A stretch of 17,515 nt of DNA, taken from the NCBI GenBank assembly GCA_001803875.1, contig MHEO01000006.1:1-17515 (forward strand). The letters run 5' to 3'. The notes beneath the pieces are model-generated. The model was not told where the DNA came from, searched no databases, and saw nothing but the letters and a program-made list of their open reading frames with translations. Positions 1 to 7,884 of this stretch are shown here, one piece after another. The stretch is from Nitrospirae bacterium RIFCSPHIGHO2_01_FULL_66_17. Lineage in GTDB: Bacteria > Nitrospirota > Nitrospiria > 2-01-FULL-66-17. Position numbers and translations under genes: made by a program. Every line of letters starts with the position of its first letter. The first letter of the stretch is position 1.

Positions 1-4
1 CGCA

Positions 5-61
5 GCTCTAGCGTGACGGACGAATGCTGCTTCCCGAGATGGCCGTTCATGGACGGGCTCC
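5..61. repeat. Truncated copy of dispersed palindromic element
   Basis: The stretch from CTCTAGCGTGACGGAC to ATGGACGGGCTCC is nearly identical to two parts of the full element at 6235-6390: the block at 6283-6312 and the right terminal arm at 6368-6390. The core between them, which carries the GTACTGGGTCGTAC hairpin, is missing here. The copy overlaps the 3' end of glyQ. Sequence left of position 5 does not match the other copy, so the true left boundary may be lost or outside the window. Confidence 0.75.
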
Positions 62-937
62 CGCCGCGAGCAGCGGCCAGCCCTTCGCCTCGCGGTGCCG
101 CACCCACCCCTCGGCGCAGAGGCGCGCCAGGCCGCGCACGCGCCCGATGTAGGTGGCGCGCTCGGTGACGCTGATCGCGCCGCGCGCGTCGAGCACGTTG
201 AAGCAGTGCGAGGTCTTGATGCACTGGTCGTACGCGGGCAGCACCAGGTCGTCGTCGAGCAGCCGCCGGGCCTCCTGCTCGTGGAGGTCAAAGACCTTGA
301 GCAGCGTGTCGACGTGCGCTCGCTCGAAGTTGTAGCGCGAGAACTGGACTTCGGTTTCGTGATGGAGATCGCGATAGAGCATGTCGTCCGACCAGCGAAG
401 GTCGAACACATTGTCGACCTGCTGCAGGTACATGGCAATCCGCTCCAGACCGTACGTCAATTCGACCGAGATCGGGTCGAGCGCGATCCCGCCGATCTCC
501 TGAAAGTACGTGAACTGGGTGATCTCCATCCCGTCGAGCCGCACCTCCCACCCGAGCCCCCACGCCCCGAGCGACGGCGATTCCCAGTCGTCCTGCACGA
601 ACCGCACGTCGTGGTCGGCCACCTTGAGACCGAGCGCCGCCAGGCTGTCGAGATACTGCGATTGCACGTCGGCCGGCGCGGGTTTCATGATGACCTGGAA
701 CTGGTAGTACTGCTGGAGGCGGTTGGGATTTTCGCCGTAACGCCCGTCGGTCGGCCGCCGGCACGGCTCCACGTACGCCGCCCGCCACGGCTCCGGGCCG
801 AGGGCGCGGAGGAAGGTCGCGGGGTGGAACGTCCCCGCCCCGACCTCCAGATCGTACGGCTGCACGAGCAGACACCCGCGCTCGGCCCAGTAGCGCTGAA
901 GACAGAGAATAATCTCTTGAAATGTCAGGGCCTTCAT
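47..937 (-). CDS. glyQ: Glycine--tRNA ligase alpha subunit
   Basis: This is the catalytic alpha subunit of the bacterial alpha2-beta2 glycyl-tRNA synthetase, which makes glycyl-adenylate and charges tRNA-Gly in the cytoplasm. The 296-residue protein is close to the usual length of about 300 and has the family signatures: the N-terminal TFQEIILCLQRYWAERGC, the class II stretch YVEPCRRPTDGRYGENPNR near residues 55-73, QYYQFQVI after it, and LDGMEITQFTYFQEIGG near 134-150. The ATG at 937 begins the conserved N-terminus, so the start is firm although the ribosome site is weak. A sigma-70 type promoter lies at 979-1007, so it is probably transcribed apart from the upstream kinase. The beta-subunit gene glyS would be expected beyond the left edge. 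The last few codons and the TGA lie inside a repeat copy (5-61), so the C-terminal tail GARP is repeat-derived. Confidence 0.97.
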   Translation of the reverse strand: MKALTFQEIILCLQRYWAERGCLLVQPYDLEVGAGTFHPATFLRALGPEPWRAAYVEPCRRPTDGRYGENPNRLQQYYQFQVIMKPAPADVQSQYLDSLAALGLKVADHDVRFVQDDWESPSLGAWGLGWEVRLDGMEITQFTYFQEIGGIALDPISVELTYGLERIAMYLQQVDNVFDLRWSDDMLYRDLHHETEVQFSRYNFERAHVDTLLKVFDLHEQEARRLLDDDLVLPAYDQCIKTSHCFNVLDARGAISVTERATYIGRVRGLARLCAEGWVRHREAKGWPLLAAGARP

Positions 938-978
938 CTCGATCTGATCCAGAAAAAAGCGAGCCGGAAAGAGGGTTT

Positions 979-1007
979 ACCGTAGCAAAGCGTCGGAACA
1001 AAGTCAA
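979..1007 (-). promoter_or_regulatory. Probable sigma-70 type promoter for glyQ
   Basis: On the minus strand there is a -35 box TTGACT (1007-1002), a 17-nt spacer and a weaker -10 box TACGGT (984-979), about 40 nt before the glyQ ATG. The -35 match and the spacing are good and the -10 match is moderate. It lies in the 113-nt gap after the upstream kinase gene, which otherwise shows no clear terminator hairpin. Confidence 0.5.
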
Positions 1008-1050
1008 GAATTCGGGCGCGCGGGGAACGGAAAGGGACGATGAGGGGATT

Positions 1051-3459
1051 TCATTCCGGCGCGGGCAAGGAGGCCGGGAAGGTCAGGATGAACGCGGTTC
1101 CTGCGCCCTCGACGGTTTCAACGCGTATCCGGCCCCCGTATTTCATCACGAGCCGGCGGGCAATGGTCAACCCCAACCCCGTCCCTTGACCGGGCGCCTT
1201 CGTCGTGAAGAACGGGTCAAAGATCTTCGAGAGGTACGCCTTCGGAATTCCGGGGCCCGAATCCCGGATACTGACCGTGATGGTTTTTCTCGAGGCTTCG
1301 GTGGTCAAGTTGATGGTGCCCTTTCCCTTCATCGCCTGGATCGCGTTGGTGATCACGCTCACGAACACCTGCCCGATCTCGTCAGGAGCTGCCTGAATCA
1401 CGGGCACCGGATGGTAGTGCTTATGCACCACCAGTCCCGCCACCCCGTCCGTCAAACCGACAATTTTGAGGGCATGATCCAGGCGCTCGTTCATATCAAC
1501 ATCCCGTCGGGATTCACCGGCCTCGGGATGGGTGGAGCCGGCGAAATCGCGAATGATGCCGGCCATATGCATCGAGCGCTGAATAATCGCCGTCGCGTGT
1601 TCCCGCATCTGCGCCGCGTCGCTCCCATCGCGAATTGCTTCCCCCAGCCCCAGGATGCCGAGGAGCGGATTGTTCAGCTCGTGGCCGATGCCCGACGTGA
1701 GCACACCGAGCCCCTCCAGCTTCTCGGTCTGAATCAATTGATCCTGCAACCGGCTCTCTCCGGTCGTATCCCGCAACACGAGTCCGATCCGCCTCGCCCC
1801 CGTCGAGGGAATCGAGATGTCAAACACCTCGTACCGGTAGATCGCGGAGCCGATCCGGAGCTCCTGCTGCGCCGGATTGGTGGCGGCGGGTTGAGGCGTG
1901 AGCGGGTCCCGAAGACTCCTGGACGGTCCCGCAGCGGGAGCGTCCACATCGCGCGGGCGATCCGTCGACGCGCCCTGCGTCCACAGCTCCCTCCGCAACC
2001 GATCGGAAGACGCCTCGTCCGTCCGCAGCAACTCCATGACCTGAACCCCTCTCACCGCGGCGTCGCTCCAACCAAATGCCTTTTTCGCCGCCTGGTTCAC
2101 GTACTCGACCAGATTTCCATCGAGGATCAGGATCGGATTGGGCATACTGTCCAGAATCTTCTCATTATATTCTCGGAGCGACCGCACCTCCTGGGTCTTT
2201 TCCTCCACGGTATGGGCCAGGCCCGAAAAGGCCTGCTGCAGCCTGGCGTTCATCCGGTTGATCTCATCCGCCAGTTGTTCGATTTCGTCGCCCGTGCGCA
2301 CGGCGATGGGCTGCTTGAGCTCGTTCCGCCCGATGAGCACGGCGCCTTCCTGAAGGCGGCGGATCGGCGTGACGATGCGGGAGGCCGCGACGTAGGCCAG
2401 CGCCCCCAACAGCCCGATGGCGACGAGTCCGAATGCTGAAATCCACGCGAACAGATGGCGCGTCGGGGCGAAGAGTTCGTCCGACGATTGCCAGGCGAAC
2501 GTGTGCCATGCCCGGCCGGTCGATCGTTGGGTGACGCGGCTGGTGACAGGCAACGGAGAGAACCCGACGATGGACATGGTCTGGCTGCCGTGGCCGTCGC
2601 TGGGGGCTTTCACCCAGCCGGCCTGCGGGGACGTCACGAGACGGACCAGATCCCGATCGGCCAGGCGGGCACCGGTCGGGAGAATCGGGCAACTCATCAC
2701 GGTGCCGTCGCCGTCGATGAGCATCACGTGCCCCGTCTTTCCGAATCGAATCGGAGCGAGCGACGGATCCAGATAGGCCTTGGCGTCGAACACGCGGCGC
2801 AGGACCCCCACCACCCGGCCCTGCCTGGCATTCATCACGGGGACCGCCAGAGCGACCGTGTACGTTCCGAACTGCCGATCGAACGAGGCGTCTCCGGGCG
2901 CGGCCTGCCCCCCGCCCCCTCCGTTGTAGGTCCGTTGCCACCACGCTTCGTCGCCGTGTGCGTACCGCACGTCGTGGTTGATGCTCGCGACGAGCCGGCC
3001 CGTCGCATCGGTCAGGAACAGCGCGCGCGTCACGGCCTGGTGCGCCGCGTGGGACGACGGGTCCGTCTCTCCATCGGCAAGCCGTCTGAGCGCGTCCGCA
3101 AGCGGTCCGGTGGTCACCGACCGAACGAGCGATGGATCCCGGACCTCCCACCGCCGCTCCCCTTCTTCACGCAGGCCCGTCATCGGCGCGGGATTCCCCT
3201 CCAGAGCGTCGATCAGCACGAGGTCGGCCGCAATCCGATTCAAGCGGGTCAGTTCGTCACCGAAAACCAGATCCAGTTTCCTCGCGGTTTCTGTGGCCAG
3301 TCCGGCGAAACTCGATCCGATGACGACCTGAAGCTCGTGGGTTCCCTGGAAATACGCCATGCCGATCCCCAGAAGAAGGGGCACCGTGCCCACCACGAGG
3401 GTGAGGAGCACGAGCCTCCCTTTCAGTCCCCACCGGCGCCGTTTGATGCCGTCTGTCAT
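1051..3459 (-). CDS. Membrane sensor histidine kinase (sensor-HAMP-PAS-HisKA-HATPase)
   Basis: Counting from the ATG at 3459 (802 residues): a basic N-terminus, membrane segment about 15-37, a large periplasmic region about 38-335 that looks like a Cache-type sensor, a second membrane segment about 336-360, HAMP about 361-413, a short coiled coil, PAS about 432-567, HisKA with phosphoacceptor His593 in GIGHELNNPL, and a HATPase domain with N box (TNAIQAM), G1 (DSGPGIP), F box (DPFFTTK) and G2 (GQGTGLGL). It should autophosphorylate on detecting an extracytoplasmic ligand and pass phosphate to a receiver, probably the one encoded at 4544-4966. I chose 3459 because it lies just after the upstream kinase's stop (3476) and leads directly into the membrane anchor. 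An ATG at 3528 would add 23 residues inside the upstream gene. The ligand is unknown. Confidence 0.9.
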   Translation of the reverse strand: MTDGIKRRRWGLKGRLVLLTLVVGTVPLLLGIGMAYFQGTHELQVVIGSSFAGLATETARKLDLVFGDELTRLNRIAADLVLIDALEGNPAPMTGLREEGERRWEVRDPSLVRSVTTGPLADALRRLADGETDPSSHAAHQAVTRALFLTDATGRLVASINHDVRYAHGDEAWWQRTYNGGGGGQAAPGDASFDRQFGTYTVALAVPVMNARQGRVVGVLRRVFDAKAYLDPSLAPIRFGKTGHVMLIDGDGTVMSCPILPTGARLADRDLVRLVTSPQAGWVKAPSDGHGSQTMSIVGFSPLPVTSRVTQRSTGRAWHTFAWQSSDELFAPTRHLFAWISAFGLVAIGLLGALAYVAASRIVTPIRRLQEGAVLIGRNELKQPIAVRTGDEIEQLADEINRMNARLQQAFSGLAHTVEEKTQEVRSLREYNEKILDSMPNPILILDGNLVEYVNQAAKKAFGWSDAAVRGVQVMELLRTDEASSDRLRRELWTQGASTDRPRDVDAPAAGPSRSLRDPLTPQPAATNPAQQELRIGSAIYRYEVFDISIPSTGARRIGLVLRDTTGESRLQDQLIQTEKLEGLGVLTSGIGHELNNPLLGILGLGEAIRDGSDAAQMREHATAIIQRSMHMAGIIRDFAGSTHPEAGESRRDVDMNERLDHALKIVGLTDGVAGLVVHKHYHPVPVIQAAPDEIGQVFVSVITNAIQAMKGKGTINLTTEASRKTITVSIRDSGPGIPKAYLSKIFDPFFTTKAPGQGTGLGLTIARRLVMKYGGRIRVETVEGAGTAFILTFPASLPAPE

Positions 3460-3475
3460 GGTCGCATCGCCGAAT

Positions 3476-4504
3476 TCATTGCCCTGCGGACGGGAATTGC
3501 AGCCGAAAGGTCGTGCCCAGGCCTTCATGACTGGAGACGGTGATCACGCCGCCGTACTTCTTCACGATCGTCTGGGTGATGTGGAGCCCCAATCCGGTGC
3601 CCTTGCCTGGCTCCTTGGTGGTGAAAAAGGGGGCGAAGATCTTGTCGAGGACGTCCGGGCTGATTCCCGGCCCGGTGTCGGCGATCGTGGCGATCACCAT
3701 GCCGTCTTCCCGGCGTGTGGACAATCGCAGGGTCCCCCGGCCGTTCATCGCCTGGACCGCGTTGATGACGAGGTTGACACAGACCTGGAGAATCTCTTCC
3801 GGCTGGCCTCGAACCATCGGCCGAGCGACGTAGTCCGTGGCAACCTCGATCTCGTTGAGCACCGTGGCGTAAGGAGCCATTTGTACGGCCTCCTCCAACG
3901 CGGCGTTGAGGTCCACGTCCACCAGTTCGTTAGCGGACGGGACCCGGGCGTACAGGGTCAGTCCCTTGACGATCGCGGCGATGCGCCGGACCGCCCGCAC
4001 GATGTCGCGCGCGTGATCCTGGATGACCGCGGGATCCGGCTCGTCCAGCATATCCTCGGCAAGACTCATCACGAAGTAAAGGGGATTGTTGATGTCGTGC
4101 GCGATCCCCGAGGTGAAGGTCCCGATGGTGGCGAGTTTATCGGCCTGAAACAACTGGCCCTGGATGCGGGCTTCGTGTTGCACGAGGTTCCAGAGAAGCC
4201 TGGCGGTCATTCCGCCGAGGACCTGGATCCCGCGGGGATTGTGTTGCGCGATGAAGCCCGCCATGGCTGGATCCCCCGTGACGTCGACGATCAAGCTCGT
4301 TCCATCGCGGGAGATGAGGTTCGCCACGTCCTGCGAGGCGGGAATGTTGAGTTCACGGGCGCGCTTCAAGCCCGGCGCGGCGGGGTCCTTATCGGCAATG
4401 CCGATGACCGCGATGCCGGGGCTGCGGACAAACAACTCAAGGAGCGAAGTCCCGCCCGTCCCGGCTCCAAGGATCACGACGCTGATGGGGTCGCCGGAAA
4501 CCAT
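3476..4504 (-). CDS. Soluble histidine kinase with N-terminal Rossmann-like domain
   Basis: The 342-residue protein has no membrane segment. Residues 7-105 look like a dinucleotide-binding Rossmann fold: ISVVILGAGTGG gives a beta-strand and GxGxxG loop (13-18), followed by IAVIGIADKDP, where an acidic residue ends the second strand, and by LIVDVTGDPA, as in dehydrogenases or CoA-binding proteins. Residues about 115-340 are a histidine kinase: His136 in SGIAHDINNPL, N box (NLVINAVQAM), G1 (DTGPGIS), F box (APFFTTKEP) and G2 (GKGTGLGL). It may sense a nucleotide cofactor or metabolite and signal through the neighbouring receiver; that is inference. It lies 40 nt after the receiver gene and 16 nt before the membrane kinase, so the three are probably cotranscribed. 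The fold assignment rests on motifs only, and the ligand and any residual enzyme activity are unknown. Confidence 0.88.
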   Translation of the reverse strand: MVSGDPISVVILGAGTGGTSLLELFVRSPGIAVIGIADKDPAAPGLKRARELNIPASQDVANLISRDGTSLIVDVTGDPAMAGFIAQHNPRGIQVLGGMTARLLWNLVQHEARIQGQLFQADKLATIGTFTSGIAHDINNPLYFVMSLAEDMLDEPDPAVIQDHARDIVRAVRRIAAIVKGLTLYARVPSANELVDVDLNAALEEAVQMAPYATVLNEIEVATDYVARPMVRGQPEEILQVCVNLVINAVQAMNGRGTLRLSTRREDGMVIATIADTGPGISPDVLDKIFAPFFTTKEPGKGTGLGLHITQTIVKKYGGVITVSSHEGLGTTFRLQFPSAGQ

Positions 4505-4543
4505 CCCGCTCTTGCTTGAAGCGGCGGCTGTCGCCGGCCGACG

Positions 4544-4966
4544 TTACGCGACCTTGTTCCGGTGCGTCATTGCGCTCTGGACCGCGGCGGCGAGTTTCTC
4601 GCGCTCGATCGGTTTGACCAGGTAATCCACCACGCCCTGCTTCATCAACGAGGTGGCGAGCTGAATATCCGGAAAGCCGGTCAGGACGAGGACCGGGCGT
4701 GAGGGGTATTGGGCCCTGAAGTACGCCACAGCCTCGATCCCGTTCACCTTGGGCATGCGGATATCGCAAATGATGACGTCCACCACCAGCGGGTTGTCGC
4801 CGGAGTTCATCATCGCGATGGCCTTTTGTCCGTCTTCCGCCTCGATCACCTCGTACCCGGATTTGGTCAGCGCCATCGTCACCGACTTTCTCACATCGGC
4901 CTCGTCATCGATGACCAACACCCGACCCAGGCTCTTCTTCTGAGGAATCCCGAACATGTCGACCAT
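4544..4966 (-). CDS. Stand-alone response regulator receiver (CheY-like)
   Basis: This 140-residue protein is a single receiver domain with a short N-terminal leader. The phosphorylation site is complete: acidic pair Asp20-Asp21 in VLVIDDEAD, phosphoacceptor Asp68 in ICDIRMP, Thr96 in VLTGFPD, and Lys118 in YLVKP. There is no DNA-binding or enzymatic output domain, so it must act by protein contact or as a phosphorelay intermediate. A strong ribosome site, AAGGAG, lies six to seven bases before the ATG at 4966. It is the first gene of the set of receiver and two kinases and is the likely phosphate acceptor for either kinase. The 114-nt gap upstream shows no convincing promoter. Confidence 0.93.
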   Translation of the reverse strand: MVDMFGIPQKKSLGRVLVIDDEADVRKSVTMALTKSGYEVIEAEDGQKAIAMMNSGDNPLVVDVIICDIRMPKVNGIEAVAYFRAQYPSRPVLVLTGFPDIQLATSLMKQGVVDYLVKPIEREKLAAAVQSAMTHRNKVA

Positions 4967-5080
4967 GCCGTTCTCCTTTCGTGTGAGTTGCCGTTCGAGA
5001 GCTTACCCCGCGGAATCGGTGTGTCCAAGGGCATGACACGTCGAGACCGTATCCCGGACACGAAGAACCATTTGCGCGCC

Positions 5081-5584
5081 CTAGGAGCCCTTCTCCTGGC
5101 GCTGACGCGCCAGACGCTGCGCGGCGAGGCGGATGGCTTCGGGCACACCGCGGTCCTTGCCGAGAAACCCGAGATCCCGCGTTTTGATGGAGGGCAGGTG
5201 GGTGAGCGCGATCCCGATGGGCGTTTTCGGGTTGCCCACCAGCCCCAGTTTGATCGCATAGTTGCCGAGCCACTCCCGTTTGCGCGCGATGACGCGCAGG
5301 ATCTCTTCCGAGATGCTGCGCGACTTCGCCACCATCTCGATCTCCTGCTCGGTGATCTTCGGCGAGTTGAGCACGGCGAGTACCACCAGCTTGCTCGTGT
5401 CTTTCAGCAAGAGGGTGCGCCCTTCCTTGTCGGCGCGGAAGGCGAACCGGACCTTCTCGGCCACGTTCATCCGTTGGACGAGTTGGAAGACGGTCAGTTC
5501 GGCTTCGGCCTTGGGGGCGGCCTTCTCCGACGCCGGCTCCGGCTGTTCGGCATCCGCGTCCTGTCGAGCGTGCTCAGCGTCCAT
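5081..5584 (-). CDS. Conserved-looking helical protein of unknown function
   Basis: I do not recognise a named family. The 167-residue protein has an acidic, Ala/Glu-rich and probably disordered N-terminus (residues 1-30), then a mainly helical body. The body has segments such as KLVVLAVLNSPKITEQEIEM and SISEEILRVIARKREWL that read like paired helices of a HEAT-like or leucine-rich-variant repeat. The segment LVGNPKTPIGIALTHLP then suggests a third such unit, and the tail is basic. No catalytic motif, signal peptide or membrane segment is visible. The ATG at 5584 has a good GGGGAGG ribosome site and lies inside the end of ubiX (11-nt overlap), so the two are translationally coupled. The 114-nt gap to the receiver gene leaves open whether it belongs with the signalling genes. 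A role as a protein-interaction adaptor is only a guess. Confidence 0.8.
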   Translation of the reverse strand: MDAEHARQDADAEQPEPASEKAAPKAEAELTVFQLVQRMNVAEKVRFAFRADKEGRTLLLKDTSKLVVLAVLNSPKITEQEIEMVAKSRSISEEILRVIARKREWLGNYAIKLGLVGNPKTPIGIALTHLPSIKTRDLGFLGKDRGVPEAIRLAAQRLARQRQEKGS

Positions 5585-6194
5585 GCGGCCTCCCCGGCGC
5601 CCTGTCCTCGCCCCATCGTGGGACCAGCGTCTGCGGCACGCCCAGATGATCCAGGACGCGTCCGACGACGAACCCGACCAGGTCGTCGATCGACTTGGGA
5701 TGGTGGTAGAACGCCGGCATCGCGGGCACGACGTGCGCGCCCGCGCGCGACAAGGCGAGCAGGTTTTCGAGGTGGATCGACGAAAAGGGCGTTTCGCGCG
5801 GCACCACGATCAACGGCCGGCGCTCCTTGAGCGTGACGTCGGCCGCGCGCTCGATCAACCCGGCTGACAGGCCGTGCGCCACCGCGGCGGCGGTCTTCAT
5901 GGAACACGGCGCGATGATCATGCCGTCGGTGAGGTGCGACCCGCTGGCGATCGGCGCATAGAAATTGGTCGGCTCCCACCACGTCACGCGACCGCCGTAG
6001 CGGCGGTCCAGTTTGCGTTGAACCGCGGCCGGGGCGCCCGACCAGTCGACACCCGTCTCCTCGCGAACCACCGTCGCGCCGTCGGAAGAGACCACGAGCG
6101 AGATCTCGTGGTCGGCGGCCGCCAACTGCTCCAGCAGCGTCAGCCCATAAATCGCGCCGCTCGCCCCCGTGATCGCCAAGGTATATACCGCCAT
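5574..6194 (-). CDS. ubiX: Flavin prenyltransferase UbiX
   Basis: UbiX joins a dimethylallyl group to reduced FMN, making the prenylated flavin cofactor used by UbiD-type decarboxylases in ubiquinone synthesis or aromatic acid breakdown. The 206-residue protein shows the flavoprotein N-terminus YTLAITGASGAIYG, the SDGA region, the APCSMKTAAAVAHG phosphate and flavin-binding stretch near the middle, and VPRETPFSSIHLENLL, corresponding to the family RETP motif. The ATG at 6194 is chosen over a TTG at 6197 because AGGAG lies nine bases before it. No ubiD partner is in the window. The gene overlaps the following unknown gene by 11 nt. Its upstream region is largely a palindromic element (6235-6390), and I see no clear promoter between the element and the start. 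Confidence 0.95.
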   Translation of the reverse strand: MAVYTLAITGASGAIYGLTLLEQLAAADHEISLVVSSDGATVVREETGVDWSGAPAAVQRKLDRRYGGRVTWWEPTNFYAPIASGSHLTDGMIIAPCSMKTAAAVAHGLSAGLIERAADVTLKERRPLIVVPRETPFSSIHLENLLALSRAGAHVVPAMPAFYHHPKSIDDLVGFVVGRVLDHLGVPQTLVPRWGEDRAPGRPHGR

Positions 6195-6234
6195 CAACAG
6201 GTTCTCCTAGCCGCGTGTCCGAGATTCCCACCAT

Positions 6235-6390
6235 GGAGCCTGTTCAGGAATGCGTCAGATGCAAGGCGGAGCGAGGAATCCCCTCTAGCGTGACGGACAA
6301 ATGCTGCTTCCCGCCGGAGCGTACTGGGTCGTACGTGAGGAGGGATTCCGAAGCGACAACGCCGCAGATGACCATTCATGGACAGGCTCC
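6235..6390. repeat. Palindromic MITE-like element, full copy
   Basis: This 156-bp element has terminal inverted repeats: GGAGCCTGTTCAGGAATG (6235-6252) pairs with CATTCATGGACAGGCTCC (6373-6390) at 16 of 18 positions. The inner arms also pair (CAGATGCAAGGCG with CGCCGCAGATG-like sequence). Near the middle there is a small hairpin, CGTAC-TGGGTC-GTACG. No open frame or transposase is present. The core from GGAGCGTACTGGGTCG onward is shared, in the opposite orientation, with the element at 12790-12947, and other parts are shared with 5-61. It lies between the ubiX start and the rapZ stop, ending one base short of the rapZ TAG. Confidence 0.85.
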
Positions 6391-6391
6391 C

Positions 6392-7324
6392 CTATCCCTC
6401 GACCTGCCGGTCGAGGTCGCGGTGGCGCACGGTCGGTTGCACGCCCCGCTTCTCGAAGTACGCGCGGAGCCGATCGATCACCACCACCGAGCGGTGCCGC
6501 CCGCCGGTGCACCCCACGCCGATCGTGAGATACGTGCGCCCCTCCGCCTCATACAGCGGCAGCAAAAAGTCGATCAACCCCTCCAGTCGGCCGACGAATT
6601 CCCCGGTCTCCGGCTGGCCGAGGACATACGACGCCACGCGCGGGTCCTCGCCCGACAGGGGCCGCAGCGGCTCGACGAAATTGGGATTCTTCAGGAAACG
6701 GACGTCGAACAGGAGGTCGGCCTGGTACGGCGGCCCGTACTTGTACCCGAAGGAGATCAGCGTGACCGCCATGCCCTGCGCGCGATCGAGATACCGTTGC
6801 GCGATGAACGCCTTCAACTCGTGCACGGTGTAGCCCGACGTGTCGATGATCAGGTCGGCGCGGTTGCGCAGCTCCTGCAGCTCCTCGCGCTCCTGCGCGA
6901 TGCCCTCGACGATCGGACGGTCCCGCGCGAGCGGGTGCGGGCGCCGCGTCTCGGAGAACCGCCGGACCAGCACCTCGTCCCGCGCTTCCAGGAAGAGGAT
7001 CTCCACGCGGTAGCCCTGGCTCTTGAGCCGCTCGATCGTGGCGAACGACTGCGCCAGGAACTCCCGGCCGCGGATGTCGATGCCGAGTCCTATCCGCTGG
7101 CTCCGGCTCTCCCCCTGGGTGCACAGGTGCACGAAGGTCGGGATGAGCGGCGGCGGCAGATTGTCGACGCAAAAAAAACCGACGTCCTCGAAACAGTGCA
7201 GCACGTGGCTTTTCCCGGCGCCGGATAGGCCGCTCACGATGACGATCTGCGGCGCGAGCCCGCCTTCGAGCCGCGGCGCCTCGTCCCGCGCGGCCGCCTC
7301 CGCTATGGGGTCGGGGCGATCCAT
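6392..7324 (-). CDS. rapZ: RNase adapter / nucleotide-binding protein RapZ
   Basis: RapZ (YvcJ/YhbJ family) is a nucleotide-binding protein. In enterobacteria it directs RNase E to the small RNA GlmZ and so controls glucosamine-6-phosphate synthesis; in other phyla its role is less clear. The Walker A motif GLSGAGKS is at residues 32-39, FCVDNLPPPL follows at 51-60, and the C-terminal signature GCTGGRHRS is at about 271-279. At 310 residues it is longer than the typical 285, with about 25 extra at the N-terminus. The ATG at 7324 overlaps the hpf end by 22 nt, and no better start is visible before the Walker A motif. It is the last gene of the lpt-rpoN operon. An 8-bp hairpin (6397-6416) lies in its last codons, and a palindromic element follows its stop. 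Confidence 0.95.
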   Translation of the reverse strand: MDRPDPIAEAAARDEAPRLEGGLAPQIVIVSGLSGAGKSHVLHCFEDVGFFCVDNLPPPLIPTFVHLCTQGESRSQRIGLGIDIRGREFLAQSFATIERLKSQGYRVEILFLEARDEVLVRRFSETRRPHPLARDRPIVEGIAQEREELQELRNRADLIIDTSGYTVHELKAFIAQRYLDRAQGMAVTLISFGYKYGPPYQADLLFDVRFLKNPNFVEPLRPLSGEDPRVASYVLGQPETGEFVGRLEGLIDFLLPLYEAEGRTYLTIGVGCTGGRHRSVVVIDRLRAYFEKRGVQPTVRHRDLDRQVEG

Positions 7325-7824
7325 CCGACCGTGCCGTCGGCCTTTCGGTACACCAGATTGACCTGCGCCGTCGCCGCGTGGCGGAAGAGCAGGAAGGGGT
7401 CGCTCCCCCGATCGAGGCTCGACGCCGCGTCTTCCGGGGTCATCGCCGCGACCGCCGGGCGCTCAGCGACCAGCGCGCGGCCGAGCACGGGCGCCCCCGC
7501 GCCCGCTTCGTCGACGGACAGCGGCTCGACGCGTTGGCGATGGTCGTGGAGCCGGTCCTTGAGCTTCTTGATCTGGCGCTCGATCTTCTCCACCGCCTGG
7601 TCGATCGAGGCGTACATCTCGGACGTTTCCTCCGTCGCCTGCACCACCGTGCCGTTGACGTTCACCGTCACGTCGGCCTGGTGGCGGTACTTTTCGACCG
7701 TGAGGATCACCGACGCCTCGGTGGCCTGATTGGAATACCGCGCCAGGTGGTTGATGCGCTCTTCGACGTAAGCCTTCAACGCCGGAGTCACCTCGATGTG
7801 GCGCCCGGTCACGGTGGTCTTCAT
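7303..7824 (-). CDS. hpf: Ribosome hibernation promoting factor, long form
   Basis: HPF binds the 30S decoding region in slow growth and stores ribosomes as inactive dimers. Residues 1-100 are the S30AE domain (VTGRHIEVTPALKAYVEERI, then the ADVTVNVNGTVVQATEET strand region and MYASIDQAVEKIERQIKKLKDRL). After a linker, residues about 127-173 are a C-terminal dimerisation domain ending in VNLVYRKADGTVGWIAP, so this is the long form that makes 100S ribosomes alone. The length of 173 residues is normal for long HPF. The ATG at 7824 has an AGGAG site, about 12 bases upstream. It follows rpoN by 60 nt and overlaps rapZ; the usual ptsN gene between hpf and rapZ is absent. Confidence 0.95.
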   Translation of the reverse strand: MKTTVTGRHIEVTPALKAYVEERINHLARYSNQATEASVILTVEKYRHQADVTVNVNGTVVQATEETSEMYASIDQAVEKIERQIKKLKDRLHDHRQRVEPLSVDEAGAGAPVLGRALVAERPAVAAMTPEDAASSLDRGSDPFLLFRHAATAQVNLVYRKADGTVGWIAPTP

Positions 7825-7884
7825 CGTCGTCGTTCGCTCCTTTCGCTCGTCACGCCCCCGCCGGTCGTCGACGGAGGGCCGGCC

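Noticed and set aside
922..3543. Long plus-strand open frames opposite the membrane kinase
   Set aside because: The minus-strand protein has every kinase motif in order; the plus frames have low-complexity arginine- and proline-rich products.
4967..5080. Sigma-70 or sigma-54 promoter before the receiver gene
   Set aside because: The best candidate, TTGGAC-17-TAAGCT, matches only half the consensus positions, and no -24/-12 GG-GC pair with correct spacing was seen.
6397..6416. CCTCGACC/GGTCGAGG hairpin as terminator of the lpt operon
   Set aside because: It lies within the last rapZ codons and is not followed by a U-run; it is noted only as a secondary structure.
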